NCBI GenBank assembly: GCA_000632805.1
Contig: CP007444.1
Coordinates: 1,984,001 to 2,048,000 of the forward strand
Direction of reading: 5' to 3'
DNA: 64,000 nt
From: Dyella jiangningensis
Lineage (GTDB): Bacteria; Pseudomonadota; Gammaproteobacteria; Xanthomonadales; Rhodanobacteraceae
The notes under the pieces are model-generated. The model had not been told where the DNA came from. It saw only the letters and a program-made list of their open reading frames with translations, and did not search any database. Positions 27,043 through 35,554 of this stretch are shown here, in pieces. The translations under genes were made by a program, and so were the position numbers. Numbering within the stretch: position 1 is the stretch's first letter; the number at the start of each line of letters is the position of its first letter.

Positions 27043-28211
27043 GCGGATCACGTTTCCATCGTCCCGCCGCATACTCACACCCCGTGTTGATAGGTGCGCT
27101 CTGTCTCGCACTTCCCTTGGCGGTCGCTGCCCAGCAAGCCGCTCCGGCACCGGCCAGCAGTGCCGCCCCCATGGACATGAGCGCCATGCCGGGCATGGAT
27201 CACGGTGCGATGCCGGGTATGTCCATGCCAACGCGGCAGACCGATACGCCCATCACGCCAGCTCCCACCCCAACGAAGGCAGCGGCCTCGTCCATGCCCG
27301 TGGCGCCCACATCGAGCCCGTCGGCGGTGGACCCGCACGCGGGCATGGATCACTCGACCATGCCCGGCATGGCCCCCATGGCCTCACCCGCACCGGCGGA
27401 TCACGATCAGAGCATGTCGCACGACACCATGCCCGGGATGGATCACGGCGCCATGTCTAGCATGGGTAGTGGGATGACGATGGGGCCCATGCAAGGTGGC
27501 CATGCGCCGCCCGATGCACGCAGTCCCGACTATTCCGATGGCATCGCCCCAAGCCACATGAAGGGCATGGACATGCGGGATAACGCCCCACTGGGCATGC
27601 TGTTGATCGATCAGCTCGAAGCCTTCCACAGTCGTGACGCCCATGGGCAGAACTGGGAGGCCGAGGGCTGGTATGGCAACGACGCCAACAAGCTATGGGT
27701 CCGCACCGAAGGCGAACGCAGTGGCGGCAAACTGGAGGACGCGAACCTCGAGGCTTTCTGGAATCGCCCCGTCGCCACGTACTGGAGCACCCAACTGGGG
27801 GCACGGCAGGATTTCGGCCAGGGGCCTCATCGCACCTGGGCCGCTGCCGGCATCCAGGGATTGGCACCGTATTGGTTCGAGCTGGAGGCAACCGGCTACG
27901 TGGGCAGCAACGGCCGCACAGCAGCACGCTTGCGCGCCGAGTACGAGTTGCTGTTTACCCAGCGCCTGATCCTGCAGCCCGAAGCGGAGATGAACCTCTA
28001 CGGCAAAGACGATCCGGCGCGCCGGATCGGTAGTGGCGTGTCGGACGTGCAGTTTGGCTTGCGGCTGCGTTACGAGATCCGGCGCCAGTTCGCGCCCTAC
28101 ATCGGTATCAACTGGGTGCGTCGCATCGGCACGACGGCCGACTACGCCCGCCAGGATCATCAACCCGTTCTTGACCGGCAGATTATGGCCGGCATCCGTC
28201 TCTGGTTCTAA
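27039..28211 (+). CDS. copB: Copper resistance outer-membrane protein CopB
   Basis: 390 residues, coupled to copA by an ATGA overlap. A signal peptide (VLIGALCLALPLAVAAQQ) leads into ~140 residues rich in Met, His and Asp (MPGMDHGAMPGM, MDHSTMPGMAPM, MDHGAMSSM) that bind copper. The C-terminal ~230 residues are the CopB beta-barrel-like domain (LLIDQLEAFHSRDAHGQNWEAEGWYG, ending DRQIMAGIRLWF). CopB proteins sit in the outer membrane and sequester or help export copper together with CopA. The Met-rich region is longer than in many CopB proteins. Confidence 0.95.
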   Translation: MSGSRFHRPAAYSHPVLIGALCLALPLAVAAQQAAPAPASSAAPMDMSAMPGMDHGAMPGMSMPTRQTDTPITPAPTPTKAAASSMPVAPTSSPSAVDPHAGMDHSTMPGMAPMASPAPADHDQSMSHDTMPGMDHGAMSSMGSGMTMGPMQGGHAPPDARSPDYSDGIAPSHMKGMDMRDNAPLGMLLIDQLEAFHSRDAHGQNWEAEGWYGNDANKLWVRTEGERSGGKLEDANLEAFWNRPVATYWSTQLGARQDFGQGPHRTWAAAGIQGLAPYWFELEATGYVGSNGRTAARLRAEYELLFTQRLILQPEAEMNLYGKDDPARRIGSGVSDVQFGLRLRYEIRRQFAPYIGINWVRRIGTTADYARQDHQPVLDRQIMAGIRLWF

Positions 28212-28223
28212 GGGGAATCCATC

Positions 28224-29279
28224 ATGAACAAGCACACCAAAATCGTGGTCGGGATCGTGGCGGCCGTCGGCGTGGTCGCCGTGGTCACAGGCGCCTTCAT
28301 CTATTCGGGCATCTACAACATCGGCGCCGACGATCACCACACCAAGCCGATGTATGCCGCGCTGAACGCGTTGCGTGAGCGGTCCATCGAAGTGCGCGCA
28401 CGCAATATTCCGGTGCCGAACCTGGACGATCCAAAGATGATTGCCGAGGGCGCCGAGCACTACACGGCCATGTGCACGGGGTGCCATCTCGCGCCCGGCA
28501 TGAAGGAGAGCGATTCGGAAATTCGCCCGGGCCTCTACCCCCAACCACCGAACCTGGTCGAGCACGGCGTGCATGATCCCCGCGAAGCGTTCTGGGTCAT
28601 CAAGCATGGCGTGAAGATGAGCGGTATGCCGGCGTGGGGCACCACGCACAGCGACGAAGCGATCTGGAACATGGTCGCGTTCATTCGCAAGATGCCGGGC
28701 ATGACGCCCGAGCAGTACAAGGCCCTGGCGGGCGACAGCGCCGGCGAAGGGCATGCGCATGGCCATGAACATGGCGGTGAAGCGCACGACCATGGTGTGG
28801 CACCGGAAGCCGGGCACGACCATGGCGACGAGGATCACGAGCATACGCACGACGAAGCGGCCGAAACGCCGCTGTCACTGGACGGACTGACACCCAAGGC
28901 AGTGCCAGCCGCCGAGGCGGTCGCCGAAGCGTTCCATGCGGCACTTCAGCGGGGTGATCGTCAGGCGGCACTGGCCGTACTGGCACCGGAGGTCACGATC
29001 AGCGAAGGCGGCGAAACCCAGTCGCGCGACACGTACGCCGGCGGGCACTTGGGTGAGGACATCGCATTCCTCAAGAGCGCCAAGGTCACCCCCGTGTCGC
29101 TCGGTTCGATGGCCATGGGGGATACCGCCATGGTCGGCAGCGAGACGCAGATCCTCACCACCCTCAAAGGCAAGCCGGCCACGATTCGCAGTCGCGAAAT
29201 GCTCAACCTCAAGAAGGATGGGGCCACCTGGAAGATCGTGTCCATCCAGTGGCAGTCCGCGCCGGTGACGGAGCCATGA
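28224..29279 (+). CDS. copM: CopM-like cytochrome c with NTF2-like C-terminal domain
   Basis: 351 residues, 12 bp after copB. An N-terminal membrane anchor or signal (IVVGIVAAVGVVAVVTGAFIY) precedes a monohaem cytochrome c domain with CTGCH at about residue 84 and distal Met candidates in HGVKMSGMPAW. A His-rich linker (HAHGHEHGGEAHDHG, HDHGDEDHEHTHDE) follows. The C-terminal ~130 residues (AVAEAFHAALQRGDRQAALAVLAPE ... WKIVSIQWQS) resemble an NTF2/DUF4440-like domain. In Xanthomonas copLABMG clusters copM lies at this position. Electron transfer linked to CopA is a reasonable guess. The copG start overlaps its stop. Confidence 0.88.
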   Translation: MNKHTKIVVGIVAAVGVVAVVTGAFIYSGIYNIGADDHHTKPMYAALNALRERSIEVRARNIPVPNLDDPKMIAEGAEHYTAMCTGCHLAPGMKESDSEIRPGLYPQPPNLVEHGVHDPREAFWVIKHGVKMSGMPAWGTTHSDEAIWNMVAFIRKMPGMTPEQYKALAGDSAGEGHAHGHEHGGEAHDHGVAPEAGHDHGDEDHEHTHDEAAETPLSLDGLTPKAVPAAEAVAEAFHAALQRGDRQAALAVLAPEVTISEGGETQSRDTYAGGHLGEDIAFLKSAKVTPVSLGSMAMGDTAMVGSETQILTTLKGKPATIRSREMLNLKKDGATWKIVSIQWQSAPVTEP

Positions 29280-29731
29280 GCATGAAGCCATGGCTTTCCC
29301 GTCTGTATGGCCTGGCCTTGATGGCCGCCGCATGCGCTCCGGCGGCAATGGCGGCGAACGCCATTGAGGTGTATCGCGATCCCTCGTGCGGCTGCTGTGC
29401 AGCGTGGGTGCGCTACCTGCGCAACCAGGGCTACACCGTCTCGATGCACCAGGACGAGCCGATGGCTCGCGTGAAGGCACGCTTTGGCGTGCCGGACCGC
29501 GCGGTGTCCTGCCATACCGCCGTGGTGGACGGCTACGTGATCGAAGGCCATGTGCCGGCGAAGGACATTCGTCGGTTGTTGGCCGAGCATCCCGATGTCC
29601 GCGGTCTGGCGGCGCCGGGCATGCCGATGGGTTCTCCTGGCATGGAGATGGGCAACTCCGAGCGCTACAACGTCCTGCTGATCGCGCGAGACGGCAGCAC
29701 GAGGGTGTTTGCGACCCACGGCCCCGCTTAG
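29276..29731 (+). CDS. copG: CopG-like DUF411 copper protein
   Basis: 151 residues, ATGA overlap with the preceding gene. A signal peptide (GLALMAAACAPAAMAANA) is followed by a thioredoxin-like DUF411 domain whose CxCC motif lies in YRDPSCGCCAAWVRYL. Conserved downstream signatures are FGVPDRAVSCHTAVVDGYVIEGHVPA and IRRLLAE. CopG proteins are periplasmic, bind a copper cluster through the Cys residues and are thought to be redox-active in copper resistance. The Met-rich tail MPMGSPGMEMG is typical. Confidence 0.93.
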   Translation: MSMKPWLSRLYGLALMAAACAPAAMAANAIEVYRDPSCGCCAAWVRYLRNQGYTVSMHQDEPMARVKARFGVPDRAVSCHTAVVDGYVIEGHVPAKDIRRLLAEHPDVRGLAAPGMPMGSPGMEMGNSERYNVLLIARDGSTRVFATHGPA

Positions 29732-29790
29732 CCGCGAATCACGGATACGCCACACCGATTCTTCAATGACTGATGGAAAGGAATAACTCA

Positions 29791-30153
29791 ATGAAACCGA
29801 TAAATCTCTCCGTCCTGATGCTTGCGAGCATCAGCGCTGTACTCACCGTACCAGCACTGGCCGCTCCGCAGTCGACGGACGCTGCCATGCAGAACATGCC
29901 CGGCATGACGCACGCTGCGGCGCCCACGGATCCGCAAGCTGTCGGCATCGTCAAAGCGATCGATACCGCGAAAGGCACGGTGACCTTGCAGCATGAGGCG
30001 ATCAAGGCGATTGGCTGGCCAGCCATGACCATGCCGTTCAAGGTCGCCTCGCCCGACCTGCTCAAGAACCTCAAGGTGGGCGACAAAGTGCAGTTCACGC
30101 TGCGCCCGGCCGGCACGAACACCACGGTGACGGCCATCACGCCCATGCCCTAA
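29791..30153 (+). CDS. cusF: CusF-like periplasmic copper chaperone
   Basis: 120 residues from ATG 29791 (AAGGAA upstream). A signal peptide (LMLASISAVLTVPALAA) precedes a small OB-fold domain. The CusF metal site is present in order: His in LQHEAIKAIG, then WPAMTMPF, giving the His, Trp and two Met that bind Cu(I)/Ag(I). CusF hands the metal to the CusCBA pump, whose genes lie 14 kb downstream in the same transposon. It is the last gene before a strong hairpin. Confidence 0.92.
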   Translation: MKPINLSVLMLASISAVLTVPALAAPQSTDAAMQNMPGMTHAAAPTDPQAVGIVKAIDTAKGTVTLQHEAIKAIGWPAMTMPFKVASPDLLKNLKVGDKVQFTLRPAGTNTTVTAITPMP

Positions 30154-30159
30154 ACCTCA

Positions 30160-30192
30160 GTCGCCGGTCCGTTGAACACACGGACCGGCGAC
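30160..30192 (+). terminator. Hairpin terminator after the cusF-like gene
   Basis: A perfect 13-bp stem, GTCGCCGGTCCGT / tgaacac / ACGGACCGGCGAC, begins 6 bases after the stop codon. The stem is very strong; the T-run after it is poor (TTGG). Confidence 0.75.
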
Positions 30193-30381
30193 TTGGTCGC
30201 GCTGTCTTTGCGCGAACGCCAAAGAGTTATGGATCGCGGCTTGCCGGAAGCGAGTCATTGCAAATCAGGACAAATCGATAAAGGAGAGGTTGCCTATAAC
30301 GTAAGAAATACGCGAAGCACAGATAAGAATTTACCAAGAAGCCAATGATTATCTTGGACGGGCTTTTTTCGCCTTTTCGCC

Positions 30382-30404
30382 CTAGCAGGCTGTCGAGAAA
30401 CTCC
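30382..30404 (+). repeat. Left inverted repeat of the IS
   Basis: Reads CTAGCAGGCTGTCGAGAAAC and continues CTCC. It differs from the right copy at two positions (C/T and A/G). Confidence 0.85.
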
Positions 30405-30454
30405 CGCACCTCGGAGAGGTCATAGTTTGCCTCAATCGCAGAGCCCTCGAACCG

Positions 30455-31528
30455 ATGCGTAGCCCCGACGTCCAGCAGCTTGGCATGTTCTCGTATGTGT
30501 CCGTGGAAAACCGCGTGCCGAGCGATCATCCGATTCGCAAGTTGCGAATCCTGGTCGATACGATCCTGGGGGAGCTCGACGACGTGCTGGCCGCGCGTTA
30601 TGCCCAAGGCGGACGGCCGTCGATTCCACCGGAGCGCATACTTCGCGCCTCGCTGTTGCAGGTCGTCTACAGCGTACGCAGTGAGCGGTTGCTGATGGAA
30701 CAGCTCGACTACAACCTGCTGTTCCGCTGGTTTGTCGGGCTCAATGTGGATGATCCGGTGTGGGATCACTCGACATTCTCGTTCAATCGCGAGCGGCTGT
30801 TTGATGAAGCGATCGCCCAACAGTTCTTCGAGCACACGGTGCTGCTAGCGCGGATGCGCGAACTGACCAGCGACGAGCACTTCTCGGTCGATGGCACGCT
30901 GTTGGAAGCATGGGCCTCGCACAAGAGTTTCCGGCCGAAAGGCGGCAGCGGGGACGGCGGTGACGACTTTCACGGCGAGAGGCGCTGCAACGACACGCAC
31001 GCCTCCACCACCGATCCGGACGCGCGGCTGATCCGCAAAGGCAAGGGCAAGGAGGCGAAACTCAGCTACTTGGCAAACGCTCTAATGGAAAATCGCAACG
31101 GTCTGCTGGTAGCGGTGGACGTGCGACACGCCAGCGGCACCGGCGAACGCGATGGGGCACTGCATCTGCTCGCCTCGGCCGGTGTGAAGGCCGGCGCCAC
31201 GCTCGGAGCGGATAAAGGTTACGACACACAGGACTTCGTCGTGGCGCTGAAACAGCTCGGTATCAAACCTCACATCGCCCGCCACACTAAGGGGCGGCGC
31301 AGCGCCATCGACGGACGCACGGCTCGTAGTAAGGGCTATGCGATGAGCCTGCAGGTCCGCAAGCGCATCGAACAGGGCTTCGGTTGGATCAAGACCATCG
31401 GCGGCTTGCGCAAATTGCCGATGGTCGGTCTGGCCGCCGTGCGTGGCTGGGTGACGTGGACCCTCGCCGCTTACAACCTGGTTCGACTCGGTGGCATCGG
31501 TGCGTGGTGGAATCCGTCACCGACATGA
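30455..31528 (+). CDS. IS5-family transposase
   Basis: 357 residues. The DUF772-type N-terminal region (SDHPIRKLRILVDTIL, GRPSIPPERILRASLLQVVY) is followed by the DDE domain: SVDGTLLEAWASHKSF (first Asp), TLGADKGYDTQDFV (second Asp) and RKRIEQGFGWIKTIGG (Glu). The frame is complete and framed by inverted repeats, so the IS may still be mobile. The start is placed at ATG 30455; nothing longer is supported. Confidence 0.95.
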   Translation: MRSPDVQQLGMFSYVSVENRVPSDHPIRKLRILVDTILGELDDVLAARYAQGGRPSIPPERILRASLLQVVYSVRSERLLMEQLDYNLLFRWFVGLNVDDPVWDHSTFSFNRERLFDEAIAQQFFEHTVLLARMRELTSDEHFSVDGTLLEAWASHKSFRPKGGSGDGGDDFHGERRCNDTHASTTDPDARLIRKGKGKEAKLSYLANALMENRNGLLVAVDVRHASGTGERDGALHLLASAGVKAGATLGADKGYDTQDFVVALKQLGIKPHIARHTKGRRSAIDGRTARSKGYAMSLQVRKRIEQGFGWIKTIGGLRKLPMVGLAAVRGWVTWTLAAYNLVRLGGIGAWWNPSPT

Positions 31529-31630
31529 CTCATCACAAGAGACGTGCGTCCAAAACGGTAGCAACGGGGTCATCGACACCGTTTAGGCGGCGCGATCCAT
31601 AGATCGAATCTATGGCCAGGTCGCCGAAAT

Positions 31631-31653
31631 GGAGCTTCTCAACAGCCTGCTAG
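31631..31653 (-). repeat. Right inverted repeat of the IS
   Basis: The complement of the left repeat with two mismatches, ending GCCTGCTAG on the plus strand. Confidence 0.85.
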
Positions 31654-31786
31654 GCCGACCAATACCCACGGTGAGTGATCGTTGGAATTTCTCGCAAAGT
31701 CACTGGCAATTGACTAATATCAGCTTCAGCAGAATCTCTGAAGTCTAAGGTGACTAGACTGGAACCCGTCGTTCGCGGGAGGGGCT

Positions 31787-32098
31787 ATGAACCACGCAAC
31801 GAAATGCTGTGAGCAAGCCCATGCTAGCCACTATTCGCGAGTGCACCATATTGCGATCGGCACGCTGGGGATGGCCTTAAGTTTGTCTTTTGCCCTTTCA
31901 TTTGCGCTATGTATTTTGGGCTATCTCCTCTTTCCTGCCCTGCCGATCGCCCATTCAGCGCTCTCCCTTTTTCTCCCTGGTTTCACGTTGCTTAGCTGGA
32001 CTAGCTTCCTACTCGGTCTCATCGAGAGCGTGTTTTTGGGGTGGTATATCGCGATAGTCTTCGGCGCGATTTACAACTTCATTGCATCGCGGCGCTAG
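31787..32098 (+). CDS. DUF5676-type small membrane protein
   Basis: 103 residues with two hydrophobic helices (GMALSLSFALSFALCILGYLL and LLSWTSFLLGLIESVFLGW) and a central LPIAHSALSLFLPGF loop that is the DUF5676 signature. The function is unknown; the family is frequent in copper and silver resistance islands. It is the first gene after the IS, and the 133-bp gap must hold the promoter for this half of the cluster. The N-terminus carries His and Cys (CCEQAHASHYSRVHH). Confidence 0.82.
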   Translation: MNHATKCCEQAHASHYSRVHHIAIGTLGMALSLSFALSFALCILGYLLFPALPIAHSALSLFLPGFTLLSWTSFLLGLIESVFLGWYIAIVFGAIYNFIASRR

Positions 32099-32137
32099 TT
32101 CTCTCCCGGAATTCTCACTCCGATGAGGTGGTGGCTT

Positions 32138-32455
32138 ATGCATTCCGACCATTCTGTTTCGACCAATTCGAATGACGCGCATCACCATGAGGCCGAACCG
32201 CGGAGAATGGATCCCCTGCGCATCGCATTTTGGCTGTTCCTTGGCGCCGCTGCGTTCTACCTGATTGTGGAGCACCGTGCCCACGTACTTGCCGGAGTGC
32301 CTTGGCTTCCTTTTCTAATTTTGGCGGCTTGTCCGTTGATACACGTATTTGGCCATGGCGGGCATGGCCATCACCACCGTGGCAGCGGCGTGGGCTCGCC
32401 TCCACCATCACTCCACCAGGATCGCCCCCCGGGTTCGAGTAACACACCAGAGTGA
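32138..32455 (+). CDS. DUF2933-type His-rich membrane protein
   Basis: 105 residues from ATG 32138. His-rich ends (SNDAHHHEAE and FGHGGHGHHH) surround two short hydrophobic segments (IAFWLFLGAAAFYLIVEHRAHVLAG and LPFLILAACPLIHVF), the DUF2933 layout. It is a probable inner-membrane metal-binding accessory. It is followed after 7 bp by an isoprenylcysteine-methyltransferase-like gene, a pairing seen in metal-resistance islands. An ATG at 32123 adds five residues and is less likely because AGGTGG would then lie inside the gene. Confidence 0.8.
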   Translation: MHSDHSVSTNSNDAHHHEAEPRRMDPLRIAFWLFLGAAAFYLIVEHRAHVLAGVPWLPFLILAACPLIHVFGHGGHGHHHRGSGVGSPPPSLHQDRPPGSSNTPE

Positions 32456-32462
32456 GGACACC

Positions 32463-33122
32463 ATGCACACGTCCATTCCTGGCTATGGCCTGTGGGGCTT
32501 GGCCATCATCAACGCCGTATTCTTCATCTTCTTCGCCTGGAGCTTTTTTAAGCCGCTCAACGCGAGAGATTGGCGGAGTTTTGGCATGTTCTCCGCCTTT
32601 CTGGTGGCTCTGTTTGCCGAGATGTACGGCTTTCCGCTGACCCTGTTTCTGTTATCTGGCTGGCTCTCTTCGCACTATCCATCGGTCAACTGGCTCAGTC
32701 ACGATGCGGGGCATCTGTTCGAGATGCTATTTGGCTGGCGCGCCAATCCACACTTCGGCCCATTCCATCTCGCCAGTTTCCTGCTCATCGGTGCAGGCTT
32801 CTGGTTGCTTGCCATCGCCTGGCCAGTCCTGTATCGCGCACAAAAGCGCCACGAAGTAGCGCGTGAAGGCCCCTATGCGCGCATACGCCATCCTCAATAT
32901 GTCGGCTTCTTTCTCATCCTGACCGGCTTCCTGTTGCAGTGGCCTACGCTGCTGACGCTGGCGATGTATCCCATTTTGGTGTGGATGTACGCTCGGCTGT
33001 CCACTACGGAGGAACGTGAGAGCCTCAAACAATTCGGGGAGACCTATCGACGCTACATGGAAAGCGTGCCCCGTTTCATCCCACGCTGGACATCAGGCGC
33101 TACGCTGAAGGGTAGGTCATGA
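32463..33122 (+). CDS. Isoprenylcysteine methyltransferase-like (ICMT/PEMT) membrane protein
   Basis: 219 residues with about five membrane segments. The family marker is at the C-terminal side: [22 protein letters not shown], then [23 protein letters not shown], the S-adenosylmethionine-binding part of ICMT/phospholipid-methyltransferase-like proteins. The biochemical role in bacteria is unknown; no prenylated protein is evident here. The stop codon overlaps the ATPase start by four bases, so it is tightly coupled to metal export. ATG 32463 is preceded by GAGGA. Confidence 0.85.
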   Translation: MHTSIPGYGLWGLAIINAVFFIFFAWSFFKPLNARDWRSFGMFSAFLVALFAEMYGFPLTLFLLSGWLSSHYPSVNWLSHDAGHLFEMLFGWRANPHFGPFHLASFLLIGAGFWLLAIAWPVLYRAQKRHEVAREGPYARIRHPQYVGFFLILTGFLLQWPTLLTLAMYPILVWMYARLSTTEERESLKQFGETYRRYMESVPRFIPRWTSGATLKGRS

Positions 33123-35554
33123 TAGAGCGACTGCGCACTCACGTCTGGCCCGTCGGCGGCATGTGCACTTGTGGATGTGCCACGACGCTTGAACAGGCGA
33201 TTCGCCACCTGAATGGCGTTGAGTCGGTTTTGGCCAACTTCGCGGCAGGAACGCTGCGGGTCGACTATGATCCTTCGCGGCTTCAACCCGGCCAGATCGC
33301 GGAACAGATTCGCCGCTTGGACTTTGCGTGCGGTGCAGGGGATGACCTGCCGGCACACGGCGTCACCGACATGGCGACTTGCAAGGAGCGCGCTTCGGCC
33401 GCCGCGCCGATGGCGGCGCAGCATGCGGCACGCCCGTCCGAACCACCTATCACGCATCACCCTGAAAGCCATCATGCTCACCGCAGTATGCCGCAAGGCA
33501 TAGCGTCGTCACCGCACCAGGTCGCAGCCGATGTCCAGGACATGCATGAAGGCATGCACCATGGCGGGGATCTTCATGCCGCAGCTAATGACATGCGGCG
33601 TCGTTTCCTGGTGGCCTTGGCCTTTGCCGTCCCACTCTTCCTGTGGTCCCCAATGGGTTTGAGGACGGCGCCGCTCGCGCCGCCGCTCGGCCTTCCGTAT
33701 GATCTCTGGCTACTTATTCTTGCCTCGGGTGCCGTCCTGTATCCCGGATGGCCCTTTTTCACGGCAGCCGTCCGATCGTTGCGTCATGGCGTGCTGGATA
33801 TGGCGGTTCTCGTGTTGTTGAGCGTGGGTACCGGCTATGGCTTCAGCGTCGGCAGCACCTTCTTTTTCACCGGGCCGAACTTCTACGAGCCCTCGGCGGT
33901 CCTGTTGACGTTCATCCTGCTCGGCCATTGGCTCGAGATGCGCGCCCGCGCAGGTGCGTCCGATGCCATGAAGTCGCTGCTCAAGTTGTCGCCGCCACGC
34001 GCCGTGGTGCGCCGCGGCGACAAGGAGATCGACATATCTACCGCTGAAGTCTTGGCTGGCGATCTGGTGGTCATCCGCCCAGGGGGCAAACTTCCGGTGG
34101 ACGGTGAGGTGGTGGAGGGGCACTCGCTGGTGGACGAGTCCATGCTGACTGGCGAGTCGATGCCGGTGCGCAAAGATCCGGGTAGCGTCGTCGTGGGTGG
34201 CACGATCAACCAAAGCGGCGCTTTTACCTATCGCGCCACCAAAGTGGGCTCGGAAACCGCCTTGGCGCAGATTATCCAGTTGGTCCAGGCAGCTCAAAAT
34301 TCCAAGGCGCCGTCACAACTCTTGGCCGACCGCGCTTCTCAATGGCTGGTGATGGCCGCTATCGCAATTGGCGCGCTCACCTTTGTAGCTTGGTATGGCT
34401 GGCTGGGCCAGTCCCTTCTCTTCGCTTTGACGCTGACCATTACTGTGTTTGTCATTGCCTGTCCGGATGCCTTGGGGTTAGCCACACCGATGGCGATCAT
34501 GATTGGCACCGGTCTGGGCGCGAAGCACGGCATTCTGTTCAAGCACGCGGCTGCGATTGAGCAGAGCGCTCAGCTGGATGTGGTTGTCTTCGACAAGACC
34601 GGTACTTTAACCGTGGGGGCGCCCGAGGTCGTCGACATAGCGGTGGCTCCCGGCTGGACGTCGGAGCACCTCTTAGCAACGGCCGCCGCGGTGGAGGCGC
34701 ATTCGGAGCATCCCCTAGCCCGAGCCATTCTTAAACGGACAGCGCCGGTCCCGGTGCGCGCCACCGCATTTACCAACATCGATGGTCAGGGCACGACCGG
34801 CATCGTGGACGGCTTGTCCGTGTTGCTGGGCAATCGCACGTTGATGGCGAGTCGCCATATTGAGCTGGGCGCTCTGCAGGATCAGTCCGACCGTCTTACC
34901 GGCGCGGGCCGTACGGTGATCTATGTAGGAGTGGGTGACACGCTGGTTGGTCTGATCGCGATCGCAGATGCCATCCGAGAAACCTCCCGCGCGACGATCG
35001 ACGAATTGCACCGCCGCCGCGTGCGCGTGGCCATGATCACCGGCGACAACCGCCCCACCGCCGAGCGCGTCGCTCGCGATCTGGGTATCGATATTGTGCT
35101 GGCGGATGTTCTTCCCGGTGGCAAAGCGCAGGAAGTCCAGAAGCTGCAGCAGCAAGGACTCAAGGTGGGCATGGTGGGGGATGGCATCAATGATGCGCCC
35201 GCGCTTACCCAAGCGGACGTGGGGTTTGCGATTGGTGCGGGCACAGACGTTGCGATTGAGAGTGCCGATGTCGTCCTCATGCGTAGCGATCCGTACGACG
35301 CGGTCCGTGCCATTGCTATCGCTCGCGCCACGTTGCGTAAGATGCACCAAAACCTCGGATGGGCGGTGGGGTACAACCTTCTGGCGTTTCCGCTGGCTGC
35401 TGGCCTGGCATACCCCTTCACACTTTCCCCGGAAATCGCTGCGCTCTCGATGTCCGGTAGTTCCGTCATCGTGGCATTGAATGCGCTCATGTTGCGCCGG
35501 ACACGGCTGGAACCAAGCGACCGTATCGCTTCGACGGCGGTACTTGCTCCGTGA
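33119..35554 (+). CDS. copF: Heavy-metal (copper-type) P1B ATPase with CPD motif
   Basis: 811 residues. The N-terminal HMA-like domain has [14 protein letters not shown] in place of the usual GMTCxxC. A His/Met-rich segment follows (residues ~110-160, [21 protein letters not shown]). Then come eight membrane helices, TGES at about 344, the intramembrane metal motif CPD ([12 protein letters not shown], about 448) instead of CPC, the phosphorylation site DKTGTLT (about 492) and [10 protein letters not shown]. It pumps Cu(I)/Ag(I) or a related ion from the cytoplasm to the periplasm. It is translationally coupled to its neighbours on both sides. The symbol copF follows its place in cop clusters and is tentative. 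Confidence 0.93.
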   Translation: MIERLRTHVWPVGGMCTCGCATTLEQAIRHLNGVESVLANFAAGTLRVDYDPSRLQPGQIAEQIRRLDFACGAGDDLPAHGVTDMATCKERASAAAPMAAQHAARPSEPPITHHPESHHAHRSMPQGIASSPHQVAADVQDMHEGMHHGGDLHAAANDMRRRFLVALAFAVPLFLWSPMGLRTAPLAPPLGLPYDLWLLILASGAVLYPGWPFFTAAVRSLRHGVLDMAVLVLLSVGTGYGFSVGSTFFFTGPNFYEPSAVLLTFILLGHWLEMRARAGASDAMKSLLKLSPPRAVVRRGDKEIDISTAEVLAGDLVVIRPGGKLPVDGEVVEGHSLVDESMLTGESMPVRKDPGSVVVGGTINQSGAFTYRATKVGSETALAQIIQLVQAAQNSKAPSQLLADRASQWLVMAAIAIGALTFVAWYGWLGQSLLFALTLTITVFVIACPDALGLATPMAIMIGTGLGAKHGILFKHAAAIEQSAQLDVVVFDKTGTLTVGAPEVVDIAVAPGWTSEHLLATAAAVEAHSEHPLARAILKRTAPVPVRATAFTNIDGQGTTGIVDGLSVLLGNRTLMASRHIELGALQDQSDRLTGAGRTVIYVGVGDTLVGLIAIADAIRETSRATIDELHRRRVRVAMITGDNRPTAERVARDLGIDIVLADVLPGGKAQEVQKLQQQGLKVGMVGDGINDAPALTQADVGFAIGAGTDVAIESADVVLMRSDPYDAVRAIAIARATLRKMHQNLGWAVGYNLLAFPLAAGLAYPFTLSPEIAALSMSGSSVIVALNALMLRRTRLEPSDRIASTAVLAP

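Larger units (their letters stand above)
30382..31653 (+). mobile_element. IS5-like insertion sequence (1.27 kb)
   Basis: Ends are 23-bp inverted repeats at 30382-30404 and 31631-31653, matching at 21 of 23 positions and starting CTAGCAGGCTGT when read inward. It contains one transposase gene. The outermost CTAG may be a 4-bp target rather than part of the repeat. It separates the copLABMG-cusF genes from the ATPase half of the cargo. Confidence 0.88.

Noticed and set aside
27693-28850. 385-codon minus-strand frame opposite copB/copM
   Set aside because: It lies wholly antisense to two well-supported copper genes, and its His/Arg-rich product is explained by their reversed codons.
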